Source: Platanthera guangdongensis (Eukaryota > Streptophyta > Magnoliopsida > Asparagales > Orchidaceae). From it: a stretch of DNA of 64,000 nucleotides. Where the stretch lies: contig CM077167.1 of the NCBI GenBank assembly GCA_039583875.1, forward strand, positions 146,337,010 through 146,401,009, written 5' to 3'. The stretch's first letter is position 1. Each line of letters begins with the position of its first letter. Shown here piece by piece: positions 20,934 through 30,430 of the stretch. The notes under the pieces are model-generated. The model saw nothing but the letters and a program-made list of their open reading frames with translations, did no database searches and was not told the origin of the DNA. Made by a program: the position numbers and the translations under genes.

Positions 20934-22626
20934 TGTTGAATTTTCTCAAAGTGGTCAGCAAGGTAGCCTAAAGCAAAATTAATATTCTCAGAACTACCCA
21001 GTTCACACTTTTATCATGCGGAAACCCAAGGAGCAAGTTTAACACCAAACACAACTGGAAGCACAAGTAGGTCTTTTATTCATTCACACTTCTTTACAAG
21101 GCGAGGTATACGTAGCGAGACATGATTTCGCTAGTACAACAGCTACAAATAGAAAGAACAAACAAGCCTAGCGGTCAGCACTGGAGACCGTTGAGACCGC
21201 CTCGTCCGCCAAGGTCGCCCAAGCCGCCCAAGCTACAACTGCTACAGGACGAATAACACACAGAGTCTGCCGAGACCGCGAGGTCGCGCGGACACACTGT
21301 TATTCGCTGCCTGCTGAAGAACAGAGGTACAGACCGCCTACCCGCCTAAGACTGGCGGACAGGTTTTTGGAACTTGAACAAGCTGAAGTAGAAATCTAAC
21401 AAGCCGCAGAAGCGACCAGCTGCGACCGCAAAGATCGCACACTTCATTGCCCAAATCCTGGCTCCTTGAAGCAAGCCGCACGACCTGCACACAGCACACT
21501 GTCAGAACTACTCAACCCGCGTGGATAGAAAACTGCAGACCGCAACACTTGCCCAAGCCCAACTTACTGTTCACTCCGTTGTTGTAGATGTGCCAGGGGG
21601 GTTCTATTTATAGGCGAGGTGAGGAGTGTCATCACCACCCTAGTGGATAGAATCACCACCCCAGCCCGCGCGCTAGCAAAACCTCCGTCTGGTGAGTCCG
21701 CAAAGACTTAGCCGGATTCCAAGACAACCGCCAGGAGCACGGCACCGAGGTTCACTACTAGGCGGCCTGCACCAGACCGCCCACATTATACGGACAAGGT
21801 ACAGTCCGCACAGTCCGCACACATCATCATTTGGACAGCCACAACTCCTTCAGTGACAGTCCGCATATGCAAGAGGCAGTCCGAACAACACAAGAGCAAA
21901 GCCTCCATCCGCCACAAGTCCACGACCAAATGCAGTCCGCCCGGTCAACAACGGACTTGGCGGATACTGCGGATATACTAGACTTGTCACAGAATGAGAC
22001 CAAGTCCAGTAAATCAGCAAAGGCCTCGTGCAAGCTCGGCGGACAAGGCCCAGTCCGCCAAAACCCAAAGCAGATCACAAATACTCCTCCAGAGTTAAGT
22101 CAGAGTCCGCAAGCAGTCCTCGCACAACTGCCCCAACAAGCGGCCAACTGTCGGACTCCGGCATCAGTCCACGCAGTACTCCCCAACAGTTAGCACCTAC
22201 TGTACCACCAGAGTTCGGCAAGGGCCACAACCAAACGCCAAGGTCAATCCGCTACAGTGGACACCACGGACACGCCAGTCCGCAAGCCTCCCGCGGACAG
22301 GACACCCAATCCGCCGGTTAACACAAGCTTGCAACACAAGGCCACTGAACAGAGCACTGCCTACAGCCTGCAAACCTCTGTCTGCTCAGGCCGCTAATCA
22401 ATCAGCCAAGCCACCAAGACAGGCAACACCCATTTCGCAGACAGCAGTCCGCCCAGGCCGCGGACTCAGTCCGCACAGGACGCTCAGACCACAGGCTGCT
22501 CAATCAGCAAGCCACCAAGACAGCTACTACCCAGGCCGCAGTCAGCAGTCCGCCCAGGTCATGGACTCAATCCACACAGGCCGCCCAGCCTGCCCATCAC
22601 CCACTTCCACTTCACAAATTTTAACA
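20934..22626 (-). mobile_element. Element E: solo LTR of a Ty1/copia family (same family as element F)
   Basis: The 1693-bp sequence runs, on the minus strand, from TGTTAAAATTTGTGAAGTGG to GAGAAAATTCAACA and is flanked by the TSD atggt. Both ends match element F's LTR (59789-61440). No primer-binding site or internal region adjoins it, so the two LTRs of a full element recombined and left one. A minus-strand TATAAATAG lies at 21604-21612. The sequence is dense in the motif GTCCGC/GCGGAC (dozens of copies). ORFs across it are shadows. Confidence 0.95.
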
Positions 22627-22631
22627 ATGGT
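22627..22631. other. Target-site duplication of solo LTR E, right copy (atggt)
   Basis: Matches 20929-20933; element B's antisense unit 2 continues directly. Confidence 0.95.
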
Positions 22632-24195
22632 AGGGTCCTCCTGCTTTTTGCGGGAGGAGCGGGTCGAGTTCAATCTTGTGGTCTTCCGCAAATTGTTCTC
22701 CTTCCATGCGAACCGGGACGGGTCTGCCTACTTCTCCAGTGCCCACCTCAAGGTGCGGGAGACCGTCAACAAGAGCCACAACTAACTCAAGAAATTTATG
22801 TTCGTCAAGGGGGACTTCGGCAATGTCCCATTCTCGCCGGTGCAGCTCAGCGAGGCGAGTTATCGACCGCCCAGCCTGGGGGGCCATGAAGCCGACTTGT
22901 AAGGGTTCTTTGTTGGGAAGAACTTCGAGGCCGCGTACTTGCGCCGTAAACTAGATAACCTCACCGCAGTCCCACCTGGGGGAGGTTAGCTACTCGTCAT
23001 TACTCTGCTTTGTGTTTTTGTACCCTTGCTTCACCCTTTCTCTACTTGGCAGGCGAGCGGGACGTTCCCCTTCGCCCCCTTATGAGAGTACCCGGGTCAT
23101 GTCCAGCGGCATCGCCCGCGCTCAGGCCGCTGATGCCACTCAGCGTGACATCCCGGCGGTTCCCGCCAAGAAGCAGCCGGGCCGCGAACAGCCTACCCCT
23201 CCCCCGCCCAAGAAGGCGAAGACTACGGGGGAGGCATCTGCCGTGGGCCAAATGGTAAGGCCCCGGCGGATCAATCTGCTGAGGGTCTCGCCCTCTTGAC
23301 CGCCTCAACCAGCAAAACCCCTGGCAAGGCAGCGGGCACTTCCGGGCCGCCGGAAGGGGCGCGAGCTGCCGCGAAGCCGGTGCCGAGGGGGCACCACAAT
23401 TTCGGCTATGGAGAGAAGTACCTAGACGAGCTCGGCGCCCCGCTTTTGCTATGGGATAAGGAGTCAGCTAGAGCAGGACACCATAGGCGGGGAAGCCTAT
23501 AACTTCTCATTTTCCCTTTACTCGCGGGAGGACGCTTCCATTTACGACAAGGAGGCGACGCGGGTGTTGGTGCACGAAAGTGCGCGGGCTTAACTCCGTG
23601 GCATGGAGATGGCCCACATGGTTGGGCGGCGCTGCACCTAGTTGGAGAGGAACGCCACCTCTCTTAAGAAGTTGGCGGACGAGAAGGAGGAGGCCCATAA
23701 GCTCGCTCAGGGGGAGGCGGATCTCGAGAGGGAGCGGGTCAATGAGTCCGAGGCGACCCTCGCTCAGTACTTGGGAGGGGTGGTACATCTCTTAACCTGC
23801 ACTAACTTCTAGTTGTCATTTCCTTTCCCAAATCCATCCTTTAATCATCTCCCTTTTCGCAGGACGTGGCGACGGCCAGCCGAATGGGGGCCGAGATCAC
23901 CACCCTTAGTTAGGACAAGTTGGCGCTGGAGGCGCGAGTGCGTGAGCTGGAGGCTTCCCCCCCCCCCCCCCCCCCGCTAGCCAGCTGTAGCTGCCCACTG
24001 GAACACCATTCTGACTATGAGTTGGAGGTGTTGATGCAGAAGAATGCCGCTAGCGCTGCGAAGTATACGATGCAGATGCTGCGGCGTGCCGACCTCCCCA
24101 AGAGCGAGGGCGTGGGACTCTCGGCGAGCGAGGTGGTGTCGGCGCTGTTCCTTCCTGTGTCGGACCCTGGAGATAAGTCCTACCAGCGCCTCTAG

Positions 24196-24760
24196 GACTT
24201 CTCGCCCAGGATCTCGCGTCTCCCTCGTCCCTGCGACATTTTTGGTTATATGTATATCCGTACATTTTTGGTTGTTTGAAATGTAAGCGCGAGCCGCGCC
24301 ATGACTTTGCGATTTTTATATATTCCTGTTCTTATAAATGCTTCCTCACTCGCCTTATATGCATATTTGTTATTATTGCGCGATGTAAATTCTCCCTTTC
24401 CGTACTCGCGGTCGTTCCTCTTGAATTATGTCGACGAGGTCGCACGCCTATGGATTTGGCTTAGGAGTCATAGGAGACCCAAACAGTCATCCCGCTAGCG
24501 GCGACCTTCCTCTGCAGCCCGGCCCTGCTGCGGTGACTACTCGCTCGCTAGGAGAGGCGAGCCGGCTAGTCGCTCGCCTGAGCCATCGGATTTCTTGCGG
24601 GCTGACCCTCTTGCAATGCGGCATGGGTTCTCGCCCCCTTTTGGTTAACTTCGCCACTCCAATTACTCATCTTTTGGACATCTGGTTCCCCGACTTCTGA
24701 CACTGCTTTGCGCATCAAGACCTGCCTCGTTAGCTGGCGAGTAGCTGATGTTTTTCCCTG
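24196..24760. other. Element B non-coding spacer between antisense unit 2 and the tandem array
   Basis: No gene is supported. On the plus strand this would be the 3' untranslated region of antisense unit 2; it is T-rich around 24236-24370. Short ORFs here have no recognisable domain. Confidence 0.5.
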
Positions 24761-25032
24761 ATGAGTGACATACAGCCCTGCCAGCTAGGTGAGAGCCCGT
24801 CAGCGGGATCTACTGGAGGTCCGGGGTTGATACCATCGAGTGACTTCCAGCCCTGACAGCTAGGTGAGAGCCTGACAACGGGATCTACTCGAGATCTAAG
24901 GATGACACCGAGTGACTTCCAGCCCTGTCAGCTAGGTGAGAGCCTGACAGCGGGATCTGCTCGGGGTCCGGGATTGATACCATCCAGTGACTTCCAGCCC
25001 TGCCAGCTAGGTGAGAGTCTGACAGCGGGATC
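24761..25032. repeat. Element B dimeric tandem array, first part
   Basis: Units of about 72 and 75 bp alternate, sharing cttccagccctg(t/c)cagctaggtgagagcctgacagcgggatc and differing in the joining segment (ggtctaaggatgacaccgag versus ggtccggggttgataccatcgag). About four units are present. The array is interrupted by D1 at 25032 and continues at 38098 and 52174. Confidence 0.95.
25028..25032. other. Target-site duplication of element D1, left copy (ggatc)
   Basis: ggatc recurs at 38093-38097, directly after D1's 3' LTR. Confidence 0.95.
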
Positions 25033-25175
25033 TGTTGGGTACATTGGTCAAATGTACCTGATTTGAAGAAGCCTCACCTAACTCAATGATATACATCAGA
25101 ATGTATTTGATGTTTGTTTGAGTTACTTGTGCATGTTAGTTATACACTGGACTGAAGCTGAAAATTTCTAAGTCC

Positions 25176-26055
25176 ATGTGTCGACACCCAGAGGGAAAGT
25201 GTCGACACTTGAGAAAGCTTGTGTCGACACCCAGACAAGCAGTGTCGACACTTGGAGTCATTGTGTCGACACTTGGGAAGAAGAGTCGACACCAGTCAGA
25301 AAGTGTCGACACTTGGAGCTGTGTCGACACTCTGTGTAGAAGAATGCAGAAAAGCTGTGTCGACACTTGGCAGAAGTGTCGACACCTAGAAGAGCTGAGT
25401 CTACATCAGAAAGTGTCGACACTTGGAGTTGTGTCGACACTCAGCAAAATTCTGCAGAGACTAAGTACAAGTGTCGACACTCAACACAATGTGTCGACAC
25501 TCAATCAGCAGAGTCAAAATATGAAGAATGTGTCGACACTCAACACAATGTGTCGACACACACTCAAAGGAGTCAACACTTGAAGATTGTGTCGACACTC
25601 AGCACAATGTGTCGACACATAACCAGAAGACTCAACACTTGAAGAAAGTGTCGACACAAGGAGCTGTGTCGACACTTAGCAAAGAACAGAAAAGTTGTAA
25701 AATATTCTAAGTACAAGTGTCGACACTAAAGGAATGTGTCGACACTCAGCTGAAGAAACAAGATTGAAGACTTGTGTCGACACCAAGAAGCAGTGTCGAC
25801 ACTTGACAGTTTCAACACATGAAGATGTGTCGACACAAAGGAGATGTGTCGACACTTAGAAGAATACAGATAAAGAATGAAGTACAAGTACTTGTGTCGA
25901 CACTCAATTTCAGTGTCGACACATGCAGAAGAAACTGTGTCGAGACATACAAGGAATTGTGTCGACACCTTGTAGACTTGTGTCGACACTTACACAACAT
26001 GTGTCGACACTTGGTCTATAAGTGTCGACACTTAAGAACAGAAAGTCTCGACACT
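25176..26055. repeat. Array of the 10-bp palindrome GTGTCGACAC in D1's 5' LTR U3
   Basis: About 31 exact or nearly exact copies of GTGTCGACA(C) plus several one-base variants (GTGTCGAGAC, GTCTCGACAC) occur in 880 bp, spaced roughly 15-45 bp apart by unrelated AG-rich sequence. The palindrome contains no stop in any frame, which opens spurious ORFs on both strands. The last copy lies about 130 bp before the TATA box. The same array is at 36165-37045. Confidence 0.98.
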
Positions 26056-26187
26056 AACTGACAGTTAGAGAATTTCAAGAAGTGACTGGTTGACATGACA
26101 GCTGCCGATCCAGCCGGTCTACATCAACTGTTAGAGAAGTCAGAAGTCTGTTATGAACCGGACCAGCCGGTTACCATGAAGGAAGCC

Positions 26188-26196
26188 TATAAATAG
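26188..26196 (+). promoter_or_regulatory. D1 5' LTR TATA box
   Basis: TATAAATAG follows the palindrome array; the transcript would start about 30 bp further on. The copy in the 3' LTR is at 37177-37185. Confidence 0.75.
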
Positions 26197-26649
26197 GCCC
26201 CCCATAGTTTACAGAAAAAATAGATAGAAGGTTGTTCATTATCATTACATGTTGAGAGAATAACTGAAGTGGTTGATCAGATTAAATCAAGAAGTGATAC
26301 ATAGAGGATCAACACAAGAAGATCAGGCAGTCCAACTGCAGATCTAAGTAGTTGGAGAGAGAGAGCTCCAACCAAGGATTCAGTCTTTGGAACTAAGGCT
26401 GAGAAGAACAATTCAGAGTCATCTGGATTTCAAGAAGCAGAGATCAAGGATCAACTGCAGTAGATTCAGACTAATTCAGTTCTACTCAAGAAGCTTTGAA
26501 GAAAGCTAAGTCAGTTTGGATCAAGCTGAGTTCTTCCAAGAACTCTTCAAGAAACTCTCAACTCCTCTCATCCTTTCTGAGTTGTAGAGTTAGCATTTGT
26601 AATTTCTATTTTAAACTTGTAAGATCCATTGGATCTGAGTGATTGTAAG

Positions 26650-26820
26650 CCTATTTTATAAAGGCTGAGGGTAGGGCTTGGTGCCTGAGTGTAGGAGTTG
26701 AAGAACTCTGAGTGTAGGCCTTTAATTGGCTGAGTGTAAGCCTTGATTGGCTGAGTGTAGGCCTGGGTGGCTGAGTGTAGGCCTTTTGGCTGAGTGTAAG
26801 GCTTTGGGCCTGAGGTAGGA
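26650..26820 (+). repeat. Short GGCTGAGTGTAGGCC repeats in D1 LTR R/U5
   Basis: About seven imperfect copies, 15-27 bp apart, downstream of the TATA box and thus in the RNA leader. D2 has the reverse-complement version at about 39095-39240 and 50275-50410. Confidence 0.85.
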
Positions 26821-27105
26821 ACCTTGTTGGGTTCTGAGCTAGTGGAGAAGTTTGGCCGAATCTAGTACACTGCTAGATAGGCGAAGAGGGAAAGTGGATG
26901 TACCCAAAGATTGGGGAACCACTATAAAATTAGTGTGTCTTCTGTGCTGTGCTGTGCTGTGAATTGAATGCTTAATTTCTGTATTTGCTGTTAGCTGTAG
27001 TAATCAGTGAAAAACTGTTGTGCTGCCAAACAAAAGTCTAAAAAGGTTTAGGTCACCTATTCACCCCCCCCCCCCTCTAGGTGTTTAGGTACCATATCTT
27101 TCAAG

Positions 27106-27123
27106 TGGTATCAGAGGGAGGTT
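27106..27123 (+). promoter_or_regulatory. D1 primer-binding site
   Basis: TGGTATCAGAG matches the initiator-Met tRNA complement, followed by GGAGGTT where D2 has CCAGGTT. It starts two bases after the LTR end. Confidence 0.9.
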
Positions 27124-27217
27124 CCTCAAAATCAGGACTAACTGTCTGAGGAGATCCAGGTTTGGCAGATTCAGTATAAGTCAGGAAACAGGAAACAGTT
27201 TCAAGAAAATCAAGAAC

Positions 27218-28741
27218 ATGGGTTCTTCAGAGAATCATAAGGAGTTGGGTTCAATGAAACTACCTATATGCAGAAAAGAGATCTTTGGGATCTGGAAAGA
27301 GAGGGTTAGGCTTTTTATGGAAGCCTCTGACCCTAGGATATACATCACAGTCAAAGAAGGGCCATATGTGCCCATGAAGATTTCAGTATTGGATGCAAAT
27401 CAGAGGACTCCAAAGGATTTCTCTGAAATGACCAAGGATGAGATTGTCCTAGCAACCATGGACAAAAGAGCACAGAATATAATAGTTAGTGCAATTGATG
27501 ATGCCACCTTCCAGAACCTTATTCACTGTAAAACTGCAAAAGAAATGTGGGACACCCTCATTGTCTATATGGAAGGTTCTGAAGAAGTAAGGCAAGATAG
27601 GAAGTCCTTGCTTAATCAAGAATATGAGAGCTTTAGGCAAGGAAGAGGAGATAGCATCACTGAATGCTACAAGAAATTTTATAGAATTGTAAATGAACTC
27701 ATGTCATATGGAAGAGAGTTCACAAACTATGAGTTGAATGATAAATTCTTAAGGTCCCTCACCAAAGACTGGGACACCAAGATCTGTGCCATCAGAGAAA
27801 TGGCAAAGTTGGGAGAAATTCCTCCTCCCACACTTTTTGGCAAGTTGTTATCTTATGAGATGCAATTGTCAGTGAGAAAAGAAGAAGAAAAGTCAACAAG
27901 GACTGAATACAGAGAAAAGACTGTTGCCTTTAAGTCAGATGTACCCAGAAAGAGCAGGACCAAGTCATCAACTCCTCCTCCTGAGGTAGTTGAATCAGAA
28001 TCTGAAGAGTCAGAAAGTACAAAATCTACAAGCAGTGAAAGTGATGAAGACTTTGCTGCATTCACCAGACATTTTCAGAAGTTCCTTAAGAAGAAACAGT
28101 GGAGGTCTAGACCTTCATCTTCCAAAGGGAAAGAGGTTCAGTATCAGGAAAAGAAGCCTTCAAAGAAGGACAAGAAAAGGACCAAGACTAGTAAGGCAAC
28201 TGGATCCAAGATAATTTGTTACTGCTGCAATAGACAGGGCCATGTTATTGCAGACTGTCCTGAAAGAAGGAAAGAATCCAGTGACAAAAAGAAAACACAC
28301 TTCAAAGGAAAGAAGGAGAAGTCCTTTGTTGCAAAGAATGAGAAGACTCTTTCAGATATGTCTTCTTCAGACACTGAGACAGATGCTGAAGCCTATATTG
28401 GGCTATTTGCTGAGGAAGAAGAAGAGTTTATGCAGATCATGGAATCTATCTATGAGCAAGAAGACTGTCAAAGCCAAGGACTGATGGCTTTGACTGAAAG
28501 TACCAAAAACCTGGAGCAGCCAGGACCCAGTCAGGTACAAGGTTTAACTCAAAGTTCTGATTCCAGTTCTAGTTCAGAGTCAGATTATTCTTCATCAAGT
28601 GATGAGAATATATCTGAGTCTGAGGGAGATATTCATCAACTCCTAGATGAATATCAAGTACTATTGCAAGCCTATAAGAAAAGCAAGACCCTAGCCAAAA
28701 ATTTGGCCAAGGAAATTGCTGATCTCAAGCAGCTGCAATAG
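27218..28741 (+). pseudogene. D1 gag, main frame
   Basis: 507 codons from the ATG at 27218 (MGSSENHKELGSMKLP). The N-terminal half has the copia gag fold: YICR-type KEIFGIWKERVRLFMEA, AKEMWDTLIVYMEGSEEV, QEYESFRQGRGDSITECYKKF. The first zinc knuckle (CYCCNRQGHVIADC) is near residues 340-355, after a Lys-rich, Ser/Glu-rich region. A Ser/Asp-rich acidic tail and coiled coil (VLLQAYKKSKTLAKNLAKEIADLK) follow. By comparison with D2, one G is missing near 28731, so translation stops at 28741 instead of running into the second knuckle. It forms the virus-like particle. Confidence 0.9.
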
Positions 28742-29256
28742 ATTATGAGAAGAATTATGATCAAAAACTGAATGAAGTGGCCAGGCTGAAACACATTACT
28801 GTGATTCAGATGGGTACTATTACATTTAAGAATGATCAAATTAAGAAACTGGAGATTAATCTTCAGAAGGAGAAAGAGCTAGCAGCTAGGTTTTCAAAAC
28901 CTAAATCAGTGCTACCCTTGATTGATGATTTTGTTCATCATAAAGGAAAGACTGGACTGGGTTTTGTTAATCCAGCTAGGACTGTTCAGGATCAGTCCAA
29001 GTCCAAGGGCAAAGCCCCAACATTCAACAAGACTGCTGTAGTTAAGACAGCTAAGTCAGAACCTAAGCAAAGGTACAACAAATTTGAATGTTGGTGCTGT
29101 GGCAAGGTTGGCCACTTTGCTTTGGATTGTTGGCACAATGCCAGTGCCAAGTTGTGTAGCAAGTTACCTGTTGGAAAGACAGCAGGTAGCTATGTCAAAT
29201 TGCAAACTAACAATCACCAAGGACCCAAGTTTACTTTGGGTTCTAAGGTTCATTAA
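28742..29256 (+). pseudogene. D1 gag C-terminal part with a second zinc knuckle
   Basis: This continues gag one frame over: a coiled coil (KLNEVARLKHITVIQMGTI) and Lys-rich stretch, then a second CCHC knuckle (CWCCGKVGHFALDC) at about 29092-29133. It ends in TAA (29254-29256) just seven bases before pol in the same frame. The gag stop is kept in D2 as well, so it is a real family feature. Confidence 0.85.
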
Positions 29257-29262
29257 TTTGTT

Positions 29263-30430
29263 TTGCAGGAAAATCCAAGTGGCCATACCCCTACATGGTA
29301 CTTGGATAGTGGATGTTCCAGACACATGACTGGAACTAGGGGACTACTGAAGGACTACATCCCAATCAAAAATGGTCCAAAGGTGACCTTTGGTGGTTCT
29401 GAAAAAGGAATCATCAAAGGGTTTGGTAACATTTCTTCTAACCTTGTTACCATTACTCAAGTGGCTTATGTTAAAGGGTTGAAACACAACCTCATTAGTA
29501 TAAGTCAATTAAGTGATGTAGGGTATGACATCTCATTTGTTAAAAATGGTTGTCATATCAAGAGGTCAAGTGATCAAAAGATCATTTTGACAGGTTATAG
29601 GAAGAGAAATGTCTATTGTTTAGACATTATGGTTGAGAACAATAGTTCTCCAGTTTGTCTTGTAGCTGATGAGACAGTCTCTCAATGTGTCAAGTGGCAC
29701 AAGAGGCTTGCTCATCTTAATTACAAGACTATTGGCAAACTCTTTAGTAAAGAGTTAGTGAGGAATGGTCCTCAAGTTAAGTGTGTCAAAGATGGCATTT
29801 GCTCAGCTTGTCAAAAGGGCAAGCAGACTAAATCCACCTTTAGAAGCATTGACAACAAGGATGCTGTGAGGTGTTTATACCTCTTGCATATGGATCTATT
29901 TGGTCCAATGCCAGTTCACAGCTTAGGTAGGAAGGTCTACACCTTTGTAGTTGTTGATGACTACTCAAGGTTTTCCTGGGTGTTCTTCTTAAAGCAGAAA
30001 TCTGAAACACCTAGTGTCTTCCACAGTTTTGTTAAGGGCAAATTCAGAATGAATTGAACTGTACAGTGGTCAAAATTAGAAGTGACCATGGTACAGAGTT
30101 TCAATCTGAAAGCATGACAAAGCTGTGTGAAACTATGGGATATTTCAAGAATTCTCTTCACCTAGAACACCTCAGCAAAATGGCATTGCTGAAAGGAAAA
30201 ATAGGACCTTGATAGAGGCTGGTAGAACCCTATTAAGTGATTCATCACTGCCAGAATATTTCTGGGCTGAAGCAGTTAACACTGCATGCCATGTGATAAA
30301 TAGGGCTACCATCACTAAAAGGTTAAACAAGACCCCCTATGAAGTAGTGAAAGGCAGGAAACCAAATCTATCCTATTTAGGATCTTTGGTTGTAAATGCT
30401 TCATACTTAACAATGGGAAGTCTTACTTAA
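29263..30430 (+). pseudogene. D1 pol, protease and integrase
   Basis: It opens in frame after the gag stop with the protease motif WYLDSGCSRHMTG. Pre-integrase KWHKRLAHLNYKTIG, zinc-binding CSACQKGKQTK and integrase core (LLHMDLFGP, VVVDDYSRF) follow. Against D2, a two-base insertion near 30034 ends the frame at 30057; a one-base loss near 30131 and another near 30380 shift it again. Catalytic Asp (RSDHGTEF) and Glu (NGIAERKNRT) codons are present but in different frames. All breaks are small indels; no nonsense substitution was seen. Confidence 0.9.

Larger units (their letters stand above)
20617..24195 (+). pseudogene. Antisense accessory unit 2 of element B (plant gypsy-transposon-type protein, split by solo LTR E)
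   Basis: A plus-strand gene antisense to B's pol. Exon 1 starts at 20617 (MRGSSGDADEWSKCGW) and contains LPLWPEVRQVLKYFGVIIVQMTPNS. It is cut at 20933 by solo LTR E and continues at 22632 in the same frame with EERVEFNLVVFRKLFSFHANRDGSAYFSS and FMFVKGDFGNVPFSPVQLSEASY. This pattern matches the 'putative gypsy type transposon' domain found in plant Tat-like elements. A 68-bp intron is likely at 22985-23052 (GTTAGC..TTGGCAG) and an 80-bp intron at 23783-23862 (GTACAT..TTTTCGCAG). Between them lies a Lys/Pro-rich part (PAKKQPGREQPTPPPPKKAKTT) and a coiled coil (LKKLADEKEEAHKLAQGEAD). The last exon ends at 24195. TAA at 22783-22785, several other stops and frameshifts break it. Role unknown. Confidence 0.6.
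25033..27103 (+). repeat. Element D1 5' LTR (2071 bp)
   Basis: It runs TGTTGGGTAC to CATATCTTTCA. Its U3 contains the GTGTCGACAC array, then a TATA box, then in the transcribed part a set of short GGCTGAGTGTAGGCC repeats (26650-26820) and a C-tract with TCTAGG (27063-27080). Confidence 0.98.

Noticed and set aside
21831..22321. Plus- and minus-strand ORFs inside solo LTR E (and 60040-60608 in F)
   Set aside because: They are produced by the GCGGAC/GTCCGC-rich LTR sequence, and no frame is shared between E and F.
20617..24195. A host gene interrupted by a transposon
   Set aside because: The gene lies inside element B between its LTRs and matches the antisense accessory ORF expected in Tat-like elements, so it is better explained as part of B.
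25176..25710. Several overlapping ORFs on both strands within the GTGTCGACAC array (also 36165-37050, 39827-40864, 51086-52043)
   Set aside because: The palindrome has no stop in any frame, so it yields Val-Asp-Thr, Cys-Arg-His and Val-Ser-Thr repeats on both strands. They overlap the LTR promoter and differ between copies.
25176..26055. CRISPR-like look of regularly spaced palindromes
   Set aside because: Repeats are only 10 bp, spacers vary in length and resemble one another, and the setting is a plant LTR.
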